A DNA stretch of 64,000 bases, from NCBI RefSeq assembly GCF_013343715.1, contig NZ_JABUNR010000002.1, positions 310,001 to 374,000 of the forward strand, given 5' to 3'. This DNA comes from Mesobacillus harenae (GTDB lineage: Bacteria; Bacillota; Bacilli; Bacillales; Cytobacillaceae). The position numbers and the translations under genes are program-made. Below are positions 1 to 7,872 of the stretch, one piece after another. Each line of letters begins with the position of its first letter. Positions within the stretch are counted from its first letter, which is position 1. Below the pieces are notes generated by a model, which worked only from the letters and a program-made list of their open reading frames with translations, did not search any database and was not told the origin of the DNA.

Positions 1-325
1 CCCAGTTTTGCAGGGTTTCACCGGAAATGACCATATCAGCTGTTCCAGATTGAATCGCATTGATTGTATCTGTTTCTCCGCCAAGTGAGTTACTTGGGTA
101 AATTTGAATTTGAATCCCGCCATCCGTTTTTTCATCAACAAGCTCAGCATATTTTTCAGCTGTTTTGTGCCAGATGTGGTTTTCATCAGCCAGGTGACCG
201 AACTTCCACTTAATTACCTCTTGCTCTCCGCCAGCGCTGTCTGAGCTGCCAGAATCTCCTGAACCACAAGCGCTTAGCAGTAAGCTAGCAGCTAGAATAC
301 CAGATAACCATTTTACTTTTTTCAT
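1..325 (-). CDS. TRAP transporter substrate-binding lipoprotein (DctP family), partial
   Basis: Only the first 108 codons lie in the window; the gene continues past base 1. Translation from the ATG at 325 gives a lipoprotein signal peptide ending in LLLSAC with the lipidated Cys at residue 20, then a Ser/Gly-rich linker. The mature start resembles DctP-type solute receptors (an IKWKFGHLADENH stretch, then a Gly-Gly-Glu-Thr motif before an alpha helix). An AGGGGAG ribosome site lies 7 bases upstream. It is the last visible gene of the leftward sugar-acid cluster, so it probably binds the acid that the upstream enzymes degrade. Family assignment is firm; the substrate is unknown. Confidence 0.85.
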   Translation of the reverse strand, partial: MKKVKWLSGILAASLLLSACGSGDSGSSDSAGGEQEVIKWKFGHLADENHIWHKTAEKYAELVDEKTDGGIQIQIYPSNSLGGETDTINAIQSGTADMVISGETLQNW

Positions 326-353
326 ATTAATTCTCCCCTTTTTCCTTTAATAT

Positions 354-1364
354 TTATTTTGTTAAAAATTGATGCACAGTAGAAGCAATCGTGATGCCAT
401 TTTCAAGGTTTCTTTCTTCATTCTTCTGTTCAATTTCACCAGGTACCATAACACTTGAGAATCCAGGTGCTGGCGGCACTTGACGAACCTCATCCATCAT
501 TTGATCCATTCCTGCCAAGAAGTCATCAACATTAGTGAAAAATGCTGGGTTTATAGCACAGAAGTAATGTCCAAGCTTACGCTTTTTGTCTAAGTCTCCA
601 TACATTTTTGCTACATGCGGCCCAAAAGCAGCTCCTGCCAGCAAACCTGAGAAGATGTCGACAATCATAGACAGGCCATAGCCTTTTGGCCCTCCAAATG
701 GCAGCAATGACACGACCTTTGATGGGTCACTAACCGTTTCACCGTTTTCATCAACCCCCCAGCCTGGCGGGATATCCTTTCCTTCTTCCTTATACTGAAG
801 GATTTTACCAAACGCAACGTTTGAGGTCGCCATGTCTAAGATAAAAGGTTTATTCGTTTTAGCGGGAATGCCGTATGCAATTGGGTTGGTTCCAAGGAAA
901 GCTTCCTTGCCTCCAAATGGGACAACAATTTTGTCCGTGTGGGTCATGGCAATTCCAATCAGGTTTTGTTCAGCTGCTCTTTCAACAAAATAGCTAAGTG
1001 CTCCGCAGTGGCTGCTGTTGATTGCCGTAATCATTCCGATGCCATTTTCCTTCGCCATCTCAATAGCCTGGTTCATAGCGACATCACCAATTACGTGGCC
1101 AAAGCCGTCATCGCCGTCCACTACTCCGGTAACCGGGCCTGTTTTGTTGAACTCAATATTTGCATTAGGATTGATACCGCCTTCATTCAAGCGGTTCACA
1201 TAATGCTCGGTCCGCAGAACCCCATGTGAGTTAACGTTGCGCAAGTCTGCATGAACAAGAATTTCCGCCACCTTTTCAGCGTGGTCTTTGTTCAATCCTG
1301 CTTCGCTTAATTTTTTAACAACTAATGCTTTTGCTTCTTCATGTGAAAGGGTAACCGTTGACAT
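354..1364 (-). CDS. Ldh_2 family NAD(P)-dependent 2-oxoacid dehydrogenase (malate/ureidoglycolate/2,3-diketogulonate type)
   Basis: 336 residues of the malate/L-lactate dehydrogenase Ldh_2 fold, which reduces 2-oxo acids or oxidises 2-hydroxy acids with NAD(P). Conserved features are the N-terminal SHG (His47), the S-S-H119-C-G-A segment, the [12 protein letters not shown] stretch and the C-terminal [10 protein letters not shown] nucleotide-site region. The start at 1364 (MSTVT) is preferred over 1370, because AGGAGG lies 7 bases before the former and abuts the latter. It lies 11 bases downstream of the SIS isomerase and upstream of a TRAP receptor. The pairing of an Ldh_2 enzyme with a TRAP transporter resembles the E. 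coli yiaK-yiaMNO region. A 2,3-diketogulonate-type substrate is possible but is inference. Confidence 0.85.
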   Translation of the reverse strand: MSTVTLSHEEAKALVVKKLSEAGLNKDHAEKVAEILVHADLRNVNSHGVLRTEHYVNRLNEGGINPNANIEFNKTGPVTGVVDGDDGFGHVIGDVAMNQAIEMAKENGIGMITAINSSHCGALSYFVERAAEQNLIGIAMTHTDKIVVPFGGKEAFLGTNPIAYGIPAKTNKPFILDMATSNVAFGKILQYKEEGKDIPPGWGVDENGETVSDPSKVVSLLPFGGPKGYGLSMIVDIFSGLLAGAAFGPHVAKMYGDLDKKRKLGHYFCAINPAFFTNVDDFLAGMDQMMDEVRQVPPAPGFSSVMVPGEIEQKNEERNLENGITIASTVHQFLTK

Positions 1365-1375
1365 CCCCATTCCTC

Positions 1376-1924
1376 CTACTCCAGATTCGCATGCTGTTTT
1401 CTTAATTCTTCGTTAGATTTTTCGGCTGCCAGACTATCAATTATGGCCGCGTCCATGATCAAATGGGCCGCCTGGTCAAATTGATTTCCGAGAGGCTGAA
1501 TCGTATTCGGCTCATTTGGCAAACGATATTTGGTCGCGGCTGGAATTAATAATCCGCCTGAAACCCAACCCTCATGATCAAGTACCTCTTTATTTGTAGT
1601 AATAAGGAACACTGTTGCTCCTGCTTTAGAAGCGCTTTCTGATACGTTAACCGTTTGCGCAGTTTTCGCAGAACCTGACAGCACTACTAAAATATCATTT
1701 TCCTTGATAGCTGGTGTTGTTGTTTCTCCGACAACATGAACTGATTTGCCGCTGTGCATTAAACGCATCGCGATTGCCTTGGCAACAAATCCGGAACGGC
1801 CCTCGCCGGTGAAGAAAAACCGTTTGTTTTCTTTAAGCAATTCAACAAATGAGGCGTACTGCTTTTGTTCAACCTTCTTGCAGACTGCCAGCATTTCGTT
1901 TAAAACGGTTGAAATAGTTTCCAT
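1376..1924 (-). CDS. SIS-domain isomerase, 6-phospho-3-hexuloisomerase (HxlB)-like
   Basis: 182 residues, the usual size for 6-phospho-3-hexuloisomerase, forming a single SIS sugar-phosphate domain. The phosphosugar loop TGEGRSG lies near residue 40 and the second Ser-rich loop VVLSGSAKT near residue 80. The C-terminus carries the [13 protein letters not shown] helix typical of this family. The start ATG lies 12 bases after the kinase stop, so the two are cotranscribed. No hexulose-6-phosphate synthase partner is visible here, so the enzyme may isomerise another keto-sugar phosphate made by the PfkB kinase next door. The family is secure; the reaction is inferred. Confidence 0.8.
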   Translation of the reverse strand: METISTVLNEMLAVCKKVEQKQYASFVELLKENKRFFFTGEGRSGFVAKAIAMRLMHSGKSVHVVGETTTPAIKENDILVVLSGSAKTAQTVNVSESASKAGATVFLITTNKEVLDHEGWVSGGLLIPAATKYRLPNEPNTIQPLGNQFDQAAHLIMDAAIIDSLAAEKSNEELRKQHANLE

Positions 1925-1936
1925 TGTCTCACCCCT

Positions 1937-2893
1937 TTACCGCTCGATAATGGCTTCATCATTGATAAAAGCGCTTACCTCTTCCAAATAAGGAAGGCCT
2001 TCATTATCTCCTGAAACGGTCGTTACAAGTGCTCCGACACCGTTCGCAAAACGGAGAAGCTCTTCTGGAGAATACCCGTGAAGCCAACCGTAGACATAAC
2101 CTGAATCAAAGCCATCTCCTGCTCCAACCGTGTCGACTGGTGTGACCTTGAAGCTGGATCCGTGGACCCACTCTCCGTTGCGCAATAGTTTTGACCCATT
2201 CGCCCCATCCTTGATCACAAGGTCTTTAATGCTGTATTCGCTTGCAAACTCCTTTAAATCTTCTTCAGAATCCTTGCCTGCGATCAACTTGATCTCGTCA
2301 AGGCCTGTCAACAAGATATCTATATGGGGGAAGATTGACTCATATGCTTTTCTGGCTTCCTCAATTGTCCAAAGCTTAAGTCTGATGTTTGGGTCAAAAG
2401 AAATTGGGATCCCTTTCTGTTTAGCGACCTCGATAATTCTTTGAGCAATAGCGAGGTTATTTTTATCGATTGCAAGAAATACACCGGTTAAATGGATGAG
2501 GCTGACCTCTTCAAATAAGTCTGCTGTGATATCTTCTGGTGATAATGTTGAAATCGGTGATTTAAAGCGGTAGTAAAAGGTTTTTCCTGAACCATCTTCA
2601 TTGATTTCTTTGAAGTTTAGCGAAGTAGGGTACCCTTCAACAAACTCGACTGCCGACACATCTACACCTTCACCGCGAGTGAAGTTATAGATGACCCGGC
2701 CAAACTCATCTTTGCCAAGCCGGCTGACCCACTTGCTGTTTAAACCAAGCCGTGCACACCCGATAGCAAAGTTCAGCTCTGCCCCGCCTACCTTTCGATC
2801 GAAACTGCCCACGAAACGCAAAGGACCTTTGGCAGCAGGATTAAATGTGATCATTGCATCGCCTATTGTCATAACTTTAAATGGTGATGGCAT
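1937..2893 (-). CDS. PfkB-family sugar kinase, 2-keto-3-deoxygluconate kinase (KdgK)-like
   Basis: 318-residue ribokinase/PfkB kinase that would phosphorylate a keto-sugar acid with ATP. The N-terminal GGAELNFAIG motif (about residues 36-45) matches PfkB signature 1. FDPNIRLKLW (167-176) is characteristic of KdgK-type enzymes, and the ATP/anion-hole motif DTVGAGDGF (254-262) contains the catalytic Asp260. It sits 21 bases after the LacI regulator and before the SIS isomerase, all leftward. It is a paralogue of the kinase at 13995-14960, which shares the order of motifs but lies in a galactonate operon. A 2-keto-3-deoxy sugar acid substrate is likely; the exact sugar is uncertain. Confidence 0.85.
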   Translation of the reverse strand: MPSPFKVMTIGDAMITFNPAAKGPLRFVGSFDRKVGGAELNFAIGCARLGLNSKWVSRLGKDEFGRVIYNFTRGEGVDVSAVEFVEGYPTSLNFKEINEDGSGKTFYYRFKSPISTLSPEDITADLFEEVSLIHLTGVFLAIDKNNLAIAQRIIEVAKQKGIPISFDPNIRLKLWTIEEARKAYESIFPHIDILLTGLDEIKLIAGKDSEEDLKEFASEYSIKDLVIKDGANGSKLLRNGEWVHGSSFKVTPVDTVGAGDGFDSGYVYGWLHGYSPEELLRFANGVGALVTTVSGDNEGLPYLEEVSAFINDEAIIER

Positions 2894-2914
2894 TACTTTT
2901 CCCTCCTAACACTC

Positions 2915-3919
2915 TTAAACAGATTCACGCTCGATTAAATGCGGAGTGTATCTTTTTATTTCATATGAATCTTCTAATTTTTCCGCTGCTATCATGTTTA
3001 GCAGTGCTTCAGCCGCATCCTTGCCGATTTGGAAGGTTGGCTGCTTAATTGCGGTAATCGGTGTTGATACAATTTCCAAAAAGTCTGAATCATCAATCGC
3101 TATAACGCTTACATCTTGGGGAATGCGAATATTTATTTTTCTAAAAAATTTAAGTAGTTCTATGAGAGATAAATCATTTGTCGCAAAGAATGCTTCCGGC
3201 CTGTCTTCTCCAAGCCAGATTTTTTCCAGTTCGGATATAATATCGGTCCGGTGTGTTGCAACAATCCAATTATCATTTGGAACGATACCATTTGCCGTTA
3301 ATGTTTTTTTAAATCCCTCAATTCGTTCAATCCTTGGTGAAACATTAAGGGTGATCGACATCGAGACAGAACCGATCTTTGTTAGTCCTTTTTGAATCAG
3401 CCGCTTTATAGCAATTTCTGCAGCTTTTTCATTATCGAGCATCAAAACAGGGTATATCGGCTGTTCCAGTTTCCTGTCTACAAACACTAGCGGGAAATTG
3501 GAGTGTTTCAGCTGCTCATACAAAAACATATTGGCGTCCGTTGGAAAGATAATCAGACCATCAACCTGTTTTGCTAAAAGCATCTCAATATACTCGCGTT
3601 CCTTCACAGGATTGTCATCTGCATTACATACGAATAACTGTAAATGGTTTTCTTCACATACATCTTCAATGGCTCTGATAATTTCAGTTGAAAAAGTATG
3701 GAGAATATTGGCGACAATCACACCAATTGTTGATGTTTTTTTCAGCTTCAGGCTTTTAGCAACAGAGTTCGGTATGTAACCAAGCTCCCGTATCGCTTCC
3801 TGAATGCGAAGCTTTGTTGACTCTCCCATATATTCATAGCGGCTATTAATATACTGCGACACAGTGCTCTTAGAAACACCAGCTTTTTCAGCTACATCCT
3901 GCATAGTTACACTTCTCAT
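2915..3919 (-). CDS. LacI family transcriptional regulator
   Basis: 334 residues. The N-terminal helix-turn-helix (MQDVAEKAGVSKSTVSQYIN, from residue 6) and the hinge helix region around residue 50 (NSVAKSLKLKKT) are typical of LacI proteins. A periplasmic-binding-like effector domain follows, with IGVIVANILHTF and the C-terminal VIAIDDSDFLE signature. The ATG at 3919 has GAGG about 9 bases upstream. It is the first gene of the leftward sugar-acid cluster, and two overlapping dyads sit 19-49 bases in front of it, so it probably represses its own operon until a pathway sugar acid binds. A KdgR-like role is plausible given the adjacent kinase. Confidence 0.9.
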   Translation of the reverse strand: MRSVTMQDVAEKAGVSKSTVSQYINSRYEYMGESTKLRIQEAIRELGYIPNSVAKSLKLKKTSTIGVIVANILHTFSTEIIRAIEDVCEENHLQLFVCNADDNPVKEREYIEMLLAKQVDGLIIFPTDANMFLYEQLKHSNFPLVFVDRKLEQPIYPVLMLDNEKAAEIAIKRLIQKGLTKIGSVSMSITLNVSPRIERIEGFKKTLTANGIVPNDNWIVATHRTDIISELEKIWLGEDRPEAFFATNDLSLIELLKFFRKINIRIPQDVSVIAIDDSDFLEIVSTPITAIKQPTFQIGKDAAEALLNMIAAEKLEDSYEIKRYTPHLIERESV

Positions 3920-3937
3920 TTTTCATCGCCTCGCTAC

Positions 3938-3968
3938 TACTAAACCGATTTAGTAAACCGATTTAGTA
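3938..3968. promoter_or_regulatory. Tandem overlapping LacI-type operators
   Basis: Bases 3938-3955 read TACTAAACCGATTTAGTA, a dyad with perfect TACTAAA/TTTAGTA arms around a central CG-rich core. A second copy, TAGTAAACCGATTTAGTA, overlaps it at 3951-3968 with one mismatched arm position. The central CG and the position just upstream of the lacI-family gene fit a LacI-family operator. Autoregulation is inferred. Confidence 0.75.
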
Positions 3969-4033
3969 GAATTATAGAATGAAACCCCTTTCACTGTCAA
4001 GAACTTTTCTAATATAACGAAAATACTAAAAAA

Positions 4034-4075
4034 GGTGACAGGCACCATCCAGTTTTCTGGATGGTGCCTGTCACC
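4034..4075. repeat. REP-like palindrome, paired copy 1
   Basis: Reference copy of the family: unit GGTGACAGGCACCATCCAG, a 4-base loop TTTT, then the exact reverse complement, giving a 42-bp perfect hairpin. A-rich sequence before and TTTTT after also make it look like a two-way terminator for the convergent flanks. Confidence 0.95.
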
Positions 4076-4099
4076 TTTTTGGCTTCGATCCCGTTCAGG

Positions 4100-4327
4100 T
4101 TATCTTTCGTACTGTGTTTCTTCTTTTGCGGCTTCTTTTTCTTCATGCCAGTTTTTGTATTGGGTAAACATCGCAAAAAGCATGAAAAAGTTCATCGCCC
4201 AAACATTCACAAAGGGGGCGACGCCTCCGAATTCGATTGAATGATAATTTTTTAACTTCATAACAATAAAGGTTTCAATAAAGACAAGAATAAAACCGCC
4301 AATACCTGCAACTGACATCCGAATCAT
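4100..4327 (-). CDS. Small two-helix membrane protein, unknown function
   Basis: 75 residues that I do not recognise. Two hydrophobic segments (about residues 4-24 and 40-57) are joined by a short polar loop with KNYHSIEFGG, and the C-terminus is charged (HEEKEAAKEETQYER). The ribosome site is weak (GGCGGG, 6 bases before the ATG). It stands alone between the REP copy at 4034 and the zinc-ribbon gene. The hydrophobicity pattern and charged tail argue for a real gene, but without homology evidence it stays hypothetical. Confidence 0.5.
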   Translation of the reverse strand: MIRMSVAGIGGFILVFIETFIVMKLKNYHSIEFGGVAPFVNVWAMNFFMLFAMFTQYKNWHEEKEAAKEETQYER

Positions 4328-4563
4328 TGTATCCCGCCTTTTGTATTTTTTGTCTATTTTATGATTATTATATGTCTTTTTTGTGGCACACGCAAACTAT
4401 AAGTGAATTTTCTGAAAACTTTATATTTCATAGTGGGTTTGTTCGTGCTGGCAAGCCTTCCAAGCTCAGCATTTATCTCAGCAAAGCTGTTCGGTTGTAA
4501 TCCTAGCTTACAAAAAAGTAAAATGGAGAAACAGAGATATGTCAGATTTTTCGAGGAGAAAAC

Positions 4564-4719
4564 ATGGGTCTTTTTGATTTTTTCAACAACAAATGTGTGA
4601 TCTGCAAAAGAAAAATCAAGCCATTGCGAAAGTACATTGATGACAATGACAAAACCATAAAAGTCTGCATCCCCTGTTCCGAATACGCCGAACGCCGAGC
4701 ATATCGAAAAGTAAAGTAG
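4564..4719 (+). CDS. Zinc-ribbon microprotein
   Basis: 51 residues. After MGLFDFF it contains CVIC (Cys11, Cys14) and CIPC (Cys35, Cys38) separated by 20 residues rich in Lys and Asp, which is a classic four-cysteine zinc ribbon, followed by a basic tail (ERRAYRKVK). GAGGAG lies 6 bases before the ATG. It ends 13 bases before REP copy 2 and points toward the RAYT gene, which runs the other way. It could be a free-standing nucleic-acid or protein-binding zinc finger. Function is unknown. Confidence 0.7.
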   Translation: MGLFDFFNNKCVICKRKIKPLRKYIDDNDKTIKVCIPCSEYAERRAYRKVK

Positions 4720-4732
4720 TAGTAGACTTAAA

Positions 4733-4774
4733 GGTGACAGGCACCATCCAGTTTTCTGGATGGTGCCTGTCACC
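4733..4774. repeat. REP-like palindrome, paired copy 2, at the 3' end of the RAYT gene
   Basis: Identical in both arms and loop to the copy at 4034. It ends 2 bases before the RAYT stop codon, so it is the 3' REP partner of the transposase gene. It also sits in the convergent space with the zinc-ribbon gene. Confidence 0.95.
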
Positions 4775-4776
4775 TT

Positions 4777-5337
4777 TTATTCGTCCTCGGACTCGACGTA
4801 TTCACAATAATGTGTAAGAGACTTTTCTGATGGAGAGGTGAAATTAGTGGGGAGATCCTGAGTGGTGATGAAAGGGAATGGCGGTATAATGGTTTTTTTG
4901 TAGTATTGGTAGCTGCTGTAGGGGTAATCTTCCATTCGTTTCACCAGTGGTTCTTTCGTGCTAATCGGATTCCGGTGAATGTACCTGCTAACATACAGGA
5001 GATCTTGGGGGTACAGAACAGGACTACTGTTGAAACGTTGCTGATACAGATGGCCAATATGCTCATACTTGCGATTGTAATAGTCTGTATAGCGTTTGTT
5101 AAAGGTGCTCATTACATCAGAGATAGATAATTTCTCCGATTTTAACAGGAAGTGATAATGGTTTGTCATGAGACAGAAGGCTGAAATCGAAATTGGACTC
5201 TTTTCATGAATCATCGTCAACAGCCTAAATACCTCGGCCACGTCGATTTCATCCCGGAAAATAACTTGCCGATTGTTTCCTCTTGAATAAATATGATGGT
5301 AGGCCTCTGGAACCCACACTCTCTTCTTTCTTCCCAT
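4777..5337 (-). CDS. REP-associated tyrosine transposase (RAYT, Y1/HUH family)
   Basis: 186 residues of the Y1 single-strand transposase family. The N-terminus has HHIYSRGNNRQVIF, the HUH motif is H60-Y-H62 in MTNHYHFLLK, and the candidate tyrosine segment is KRYTDYYN (residues 81-88). The family-typical GHLYQQRF (95-102) and YIHRNPI follow. The start at 5337 is chosen because AAAGGAG lies 8 bases upstream; an ATG at 5367 lacks such a site. REP copies lie at both ends (4733-4774 and 5372-5390). Known RAYTs nick and join REP DNA, so this protein probably made the dispersed copies in this window. It appears intact. Confidence 0.92.
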   Translation of the reverse strand: MGRKKRVWVPEAYHHIYSRGNNRQVIFRDEIDVAEVFRLLTMIHEKSPISISAFCLMTNHYHFLLKSEKLSISDVMSTFNKRYTDYYNRKYEHIGHLYQQRFNSSPVLYPQDLLYVSRYIHRNPISTKEPLVKRMEDYPYSSYQYYKKTIIPPFPFITTQDLPTNFTSPSEKSLTHYCEYVESEDE

Positions 5338-5371
5338 ATTCTGCTCCTTTCGGAAGTTTATTTCCAATAAA

Positions 5372-5390
5372 TTGGGTGGTGCCTGTCACC
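5372..5390 (-). repeat. REP half-unit 5' of the RAYT gene
   Basis: Single reverse unit ending GTGCCTGTCACC with one substitution (TTGGG in place of CTGGA). It sits 34 bases upstream of the transposase start. Confidence 0.9.
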
Positions 5391-5544
5391 TGACTGGACC
5401 ACCTACCTCAAATTATATATCAGCCGAATTGGCGAGAATACCTCAAAAGATGAGCAATTTTTGTTGGATTTTATCTCTATTGTGATGGCAGCATCTTTCA
5501 GTTCCTAGTGCGGAGCCTTTCATGAAATAATAGTTTCCAATCTT

Positions 5545-5563
5545 CTGGATGGTGCCTGTCACC
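5545..5563 (-). repeat. REP half-unit upstream of the permease gene
   Basis: An unmutated reverse half-unit (CTGGATGGTGCCTGTCACC), alone, 86 bases before the start at 5650. It is one of the few copies in a 5' rather than a 3' region. Confidence 0.9.
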
Positions 5564-5649
5564 TTCCAGGAGTTTCCCTCCTGAAATTTGTCATATTGAA
5601 CTTGTCCTCTCCATAGCATGTACTGACAACATGAAGGGGAGAGTGAATT

Positions 5650-6966
5650 ATGTTAAACAGGATGGCTAATCGTTTTTCGAAGCTTGTTGAGAAGTATCTG
5701 CCGGATGCGTTTGTTATTGCCGTGCTTATGACCCTATTTGTTTTTATCCTTGGCTTTTTTATGAAGCCGTCTGAGCCTGTTGAACTTTTTAAATCTTTCG
5801 GTGATGGCTTCTGGGTATATCTTGCTTTTACGATGCAAATGGTCCTTTTACTTATGACAGGGATGGCGCTAGCCTCTGTGCCGATGATCCAGCGTTTGCT
5901 AGAAGCCTTATCATCAAAGGCTAAAACAGCCAACCAAGCTTATGTTTTAACATTCTTTGTCGCATCTGCAGCCTACTATATAAACTGGGGGCTCGCGGTT
6001 GTTGTGGGAGCCATTATTGCCCGTGAAGTTGGTAAAAGAAATAAGAATGCCCACTTCCCCCTATTGGTAGCATCTGCATATGCACCAACAGTTTTGTACA
6101 CAGCTGGCCTCTCAAGTTCCATCGGACTTACAGTCGCAACAAAGGGGCACTTTCTCGAAGGAATTTCGGGTGTGATACCAACCTCCGAGACAATTTTCCA
6201 CCCTGGAACGATCACGATTTTAATTGCTCTGTTAATTACAATTCCGATTTTTATTGTTTTAATGGCTCCTAAAAAAGGAATCATCCCCTATGCTCCTCCC
6301 TCCATCAAGCAGAAACAGACGGAATCGTTGGATGAAACGTCAGGAACACCAGCTGGCCGATTGGAAAACAGCCCTATTCTTGGAATCCTAACTGGAATTA
6401 TAGGTTTCGTTTACCTTATCTATGAATTTATAAATGGAAGAGATTTAGATTTAAATATTATTAATATTCTATTCTTATCACTCGGTCTCTTTTTGCACAA
6501 ATCACTTATTCAATATGCAAAAGCATTTAAAGCTGCAGCATCTGCTATATCACCTATTATTCTTCAGTTCCCATTCTATGCTGGAATCATTGCGGTACTT
6601 GGGAGTTCTGGTTTAGGTGAGTCTATTATTAATGGCATGGCTTCCGTGGCTACTAAAGAAACATTTGATCTTTTTACCTATTGGTCTGCAGGACTTGTTA
6701 ACATTCTTGCTCCTTCAGGCGGAGGCCAGTGGGCTTTACAAGGACCTTTGCAAGTTCCTGCGGGCTTACAGCTCGGTGTCGAGCCAGCAGTAACAGCCAT
6801 GGCCGTTGGATGGGGAGATGCATGGACGAACCTAATCCAGCCATTCTGGGCATTGCCAATACTGAGTGTCGTCGGGCTCCACATTCGCCACATCATGGGC
6901 TACTGCATCCTGCTAGGAATCTGGGTCGGAATTATCACCTCAATATTAATGTTGTTTGTTTACTAA
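5650..6966 (+). CDS. AtoE-family short-chain fatty acid transporter
   Basis: 438 residues, close to the usual 440 of AtoE/TIGR00366 permeases, with about ten hydrophobic helices. Family features are the N-terminal LVEKYLPDAFVIAVLMTL, AAYYINWGLAVVVGA near residue 115, the LAPSGGGQWALQGP loop near residue 350 and GWGDAWTNLIQPFWALP. GGGGAGAG precedes the ATG by 6 bases. Known members import butyrate-type acids for beta-oxidation. No atoAD or thiolase gene is nearby, so it seems monocistronic, and the substrate is inferred from the family. Confidence 0.88.
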   Translation: MLNRMANRFSKLVEKYLPDAFVIAVLMTLFVFILGFFMKPSEPVELFKSFGDGFWVYLAFTMQMVLLLMTGMALASVPMIQRLLEALSSKAKTANQAYVLTFFVASAAYYINWGLAVVVGAIIAREVGKRNKNAHFPLLVASAYAPTVLYTAGLSSSIGLTVATKGHFLEGISGVIPTSETIFHPGTITILIALLITIPIFIVLMAPKKGIIPYAPPSIKQKQTESLDETSGTPAGRLENSPILGILTGIIGFVYLIYEFINGRDLDLNIINILFLSLGLFLHKSLIQYAKAFKAAASAISPIILQFPFYAGIIAVLGSSGLGESIINGMASVATKETFDLFTYWSAGLVNILAPSGGGQWALQGPLQVPAGLQLGVEPAVTAMAVGWGDAWTNLIQPFWALPILSVVGLHIRHIMGYCILLGIWVGIITSILMLFVY

Positions 6967-6987
6967 AAAGGTAGGCACTACTAAAAA

Positions 6988-7154
6988 GGTGACAGGCACC
7001 ATCCATTATGTGGAAAAATCAGTCTAACTCACTTAAATCCATCTCTAAGCATTTGTTCATCAATCCTATGTTTTAGTTTTTGTATCAAGGTTTATATATC
7101 CTACCTCATTCAAAAACTAGGCACCTTCCAGAAATTTGGATGGTGCCTGTCACC
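6988..7154. repeat. Composite REP element A (REPIN-like, 167 bp)
   Basis: Begins with forward unit GGTGACAGGCACCATCC and ends with AGGCACCTTCCAG-loop-TTGGATGGTGCCTGTCACC, so the outer ends are inverted. The AT-rich core shares patches (GTGGAAAAATC, TGTATCAA) with the elements at 7698 and 22285, indicating descent from one mobile unit. It follows the permease gene. Confidence 0.8.
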
Positions 7155-7218
7155 ATATTCGGCATAGGAGCCTTCTTTGGTTTACAATTAAGAAAATATC
7201 ATGCCAAGGAGAATTAGG

Positions 7219-7695
7219 ATGGAAGCTGAAAATACGGTTGTATTAAAACACTACGCACCGGGTTATTATGAACACCTAAAAAATTTCACACTGCCTGAGG
7301 AGCAAGAGAGATTTACAGCTAAGCCTGTTGACATGCTTGAAGCTTCAGCAGAGCGGTTCCCTATTGTTATTGTAAGCGGTGTGGAACCAGTCGGTTTCTT
7401 TGTTTTGCACTCTAGCGCTCGAGTAAACGAGTATACAGATAATCCGAATGCCATGTTATTAACAGCTTTTTCGATTGAATACACGCAGCAGGGCAAGGGC
7501 TTGGCCCAGAAAGGGATGCTAGGGGTAAGGGATTTCTTGAAAGAGGAGTTTCCTTGGTGCAATGAGATCATTCTTGCGGTTAACCATAAAAACATTCCTG
7601 CCCAAAACCTATATAAGAAAGTCGGCTATAAAGACACCGGCCGACGAAAGCTAGGCCCCATCGGCGAACAATTCATCTATAGCCTGTCAATTTAA
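7219..7695 (+). CDS. GNAT-family N-acetyltransferase
   Basis: 158 residues with the GNAT core. A hydrophobic beta strand leads into SIEYTQQGKGLAQKGM (about residues 88-103), which carries the acetyl-CoA pyrophosphate loop Q-x-x-G-x-G/A. NIPAQNLYKKVGYKDTG near the C-terminus is the usual N-x-x-A-x-x-L-Y-x-K-x-G-F/Y motif. AAGGAG sits 7 bases before the ATG at 7219, which is why the in-frame ATG at 7201 is not used. It lies between two composite REP elements with no linked gene. The acceptor (small molecule or protein) cannot be told from sequence. Confidence 0.85.
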   Translation: MEAENTVVLKHYAPGYYEHLKNFTLPEEQERFTAKPVDMLEASAERFPIVIVSGVEPVGFFVLHSSARVNEYTDNPNAMLLTAFSIEYTQQGKGLAQKGMLGVRDFLKEEFPWCNEIILAVNHKNIPAQNLYKKVGYKDTGRRKLGPIGEQFIYSLSI

Positions 7696-7697
7696 AT

Positions 7698-7861
7698 GGT
7701 GACAGGCACCGCCCATTAACTGGAAAAATCCAGTCAACTTTTAGCACACCACTCCCAATATTCAACTAATCAAACGTTTGATTAGTTGATGTATCAATGT
7801 TTTGGAACCTTAGCCCATCAAAAACAGGCACCTTCCAGAAAATTGGATGGTGCCTGTCACC
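7698..7861. repeat. Composite REP element B (164 bp) with a 28-bp internal palindrome
   Basis: Forward end GGTGACAGGCACCGCCC and reverse end TTGGATGGTGCCTGTCACC bracket a core. The core contains a perfect 28-bp palindrome at 7762-7789, centred on CAAACGTTTG. It separates the GNAT gene from the convergent ABC exporter gene. Confidence 0.85.
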
Positions 7862-7872
7862 TAACCTCTCCC

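Noticed and set aside
1746-1991. 81-aa forward frame
   Set aside because: Antisense to the SIS isomerase and kinase genes, without a start signal.
4403-4600. 65-aa forward frame with a hydrophobic start
   Set aside because: GTG start without a ribosome site, and its end overlaps the zinc-ribbon gene, which has a good one.
4354-4773. 139-aa reverse frame starting MTGTIQKTGWCLSP, and similar frames at 4035 and 41614
   Set aside because: These begin with translation of the REP palindrome itself, lack a ribosome site, and overlap better supported genes.
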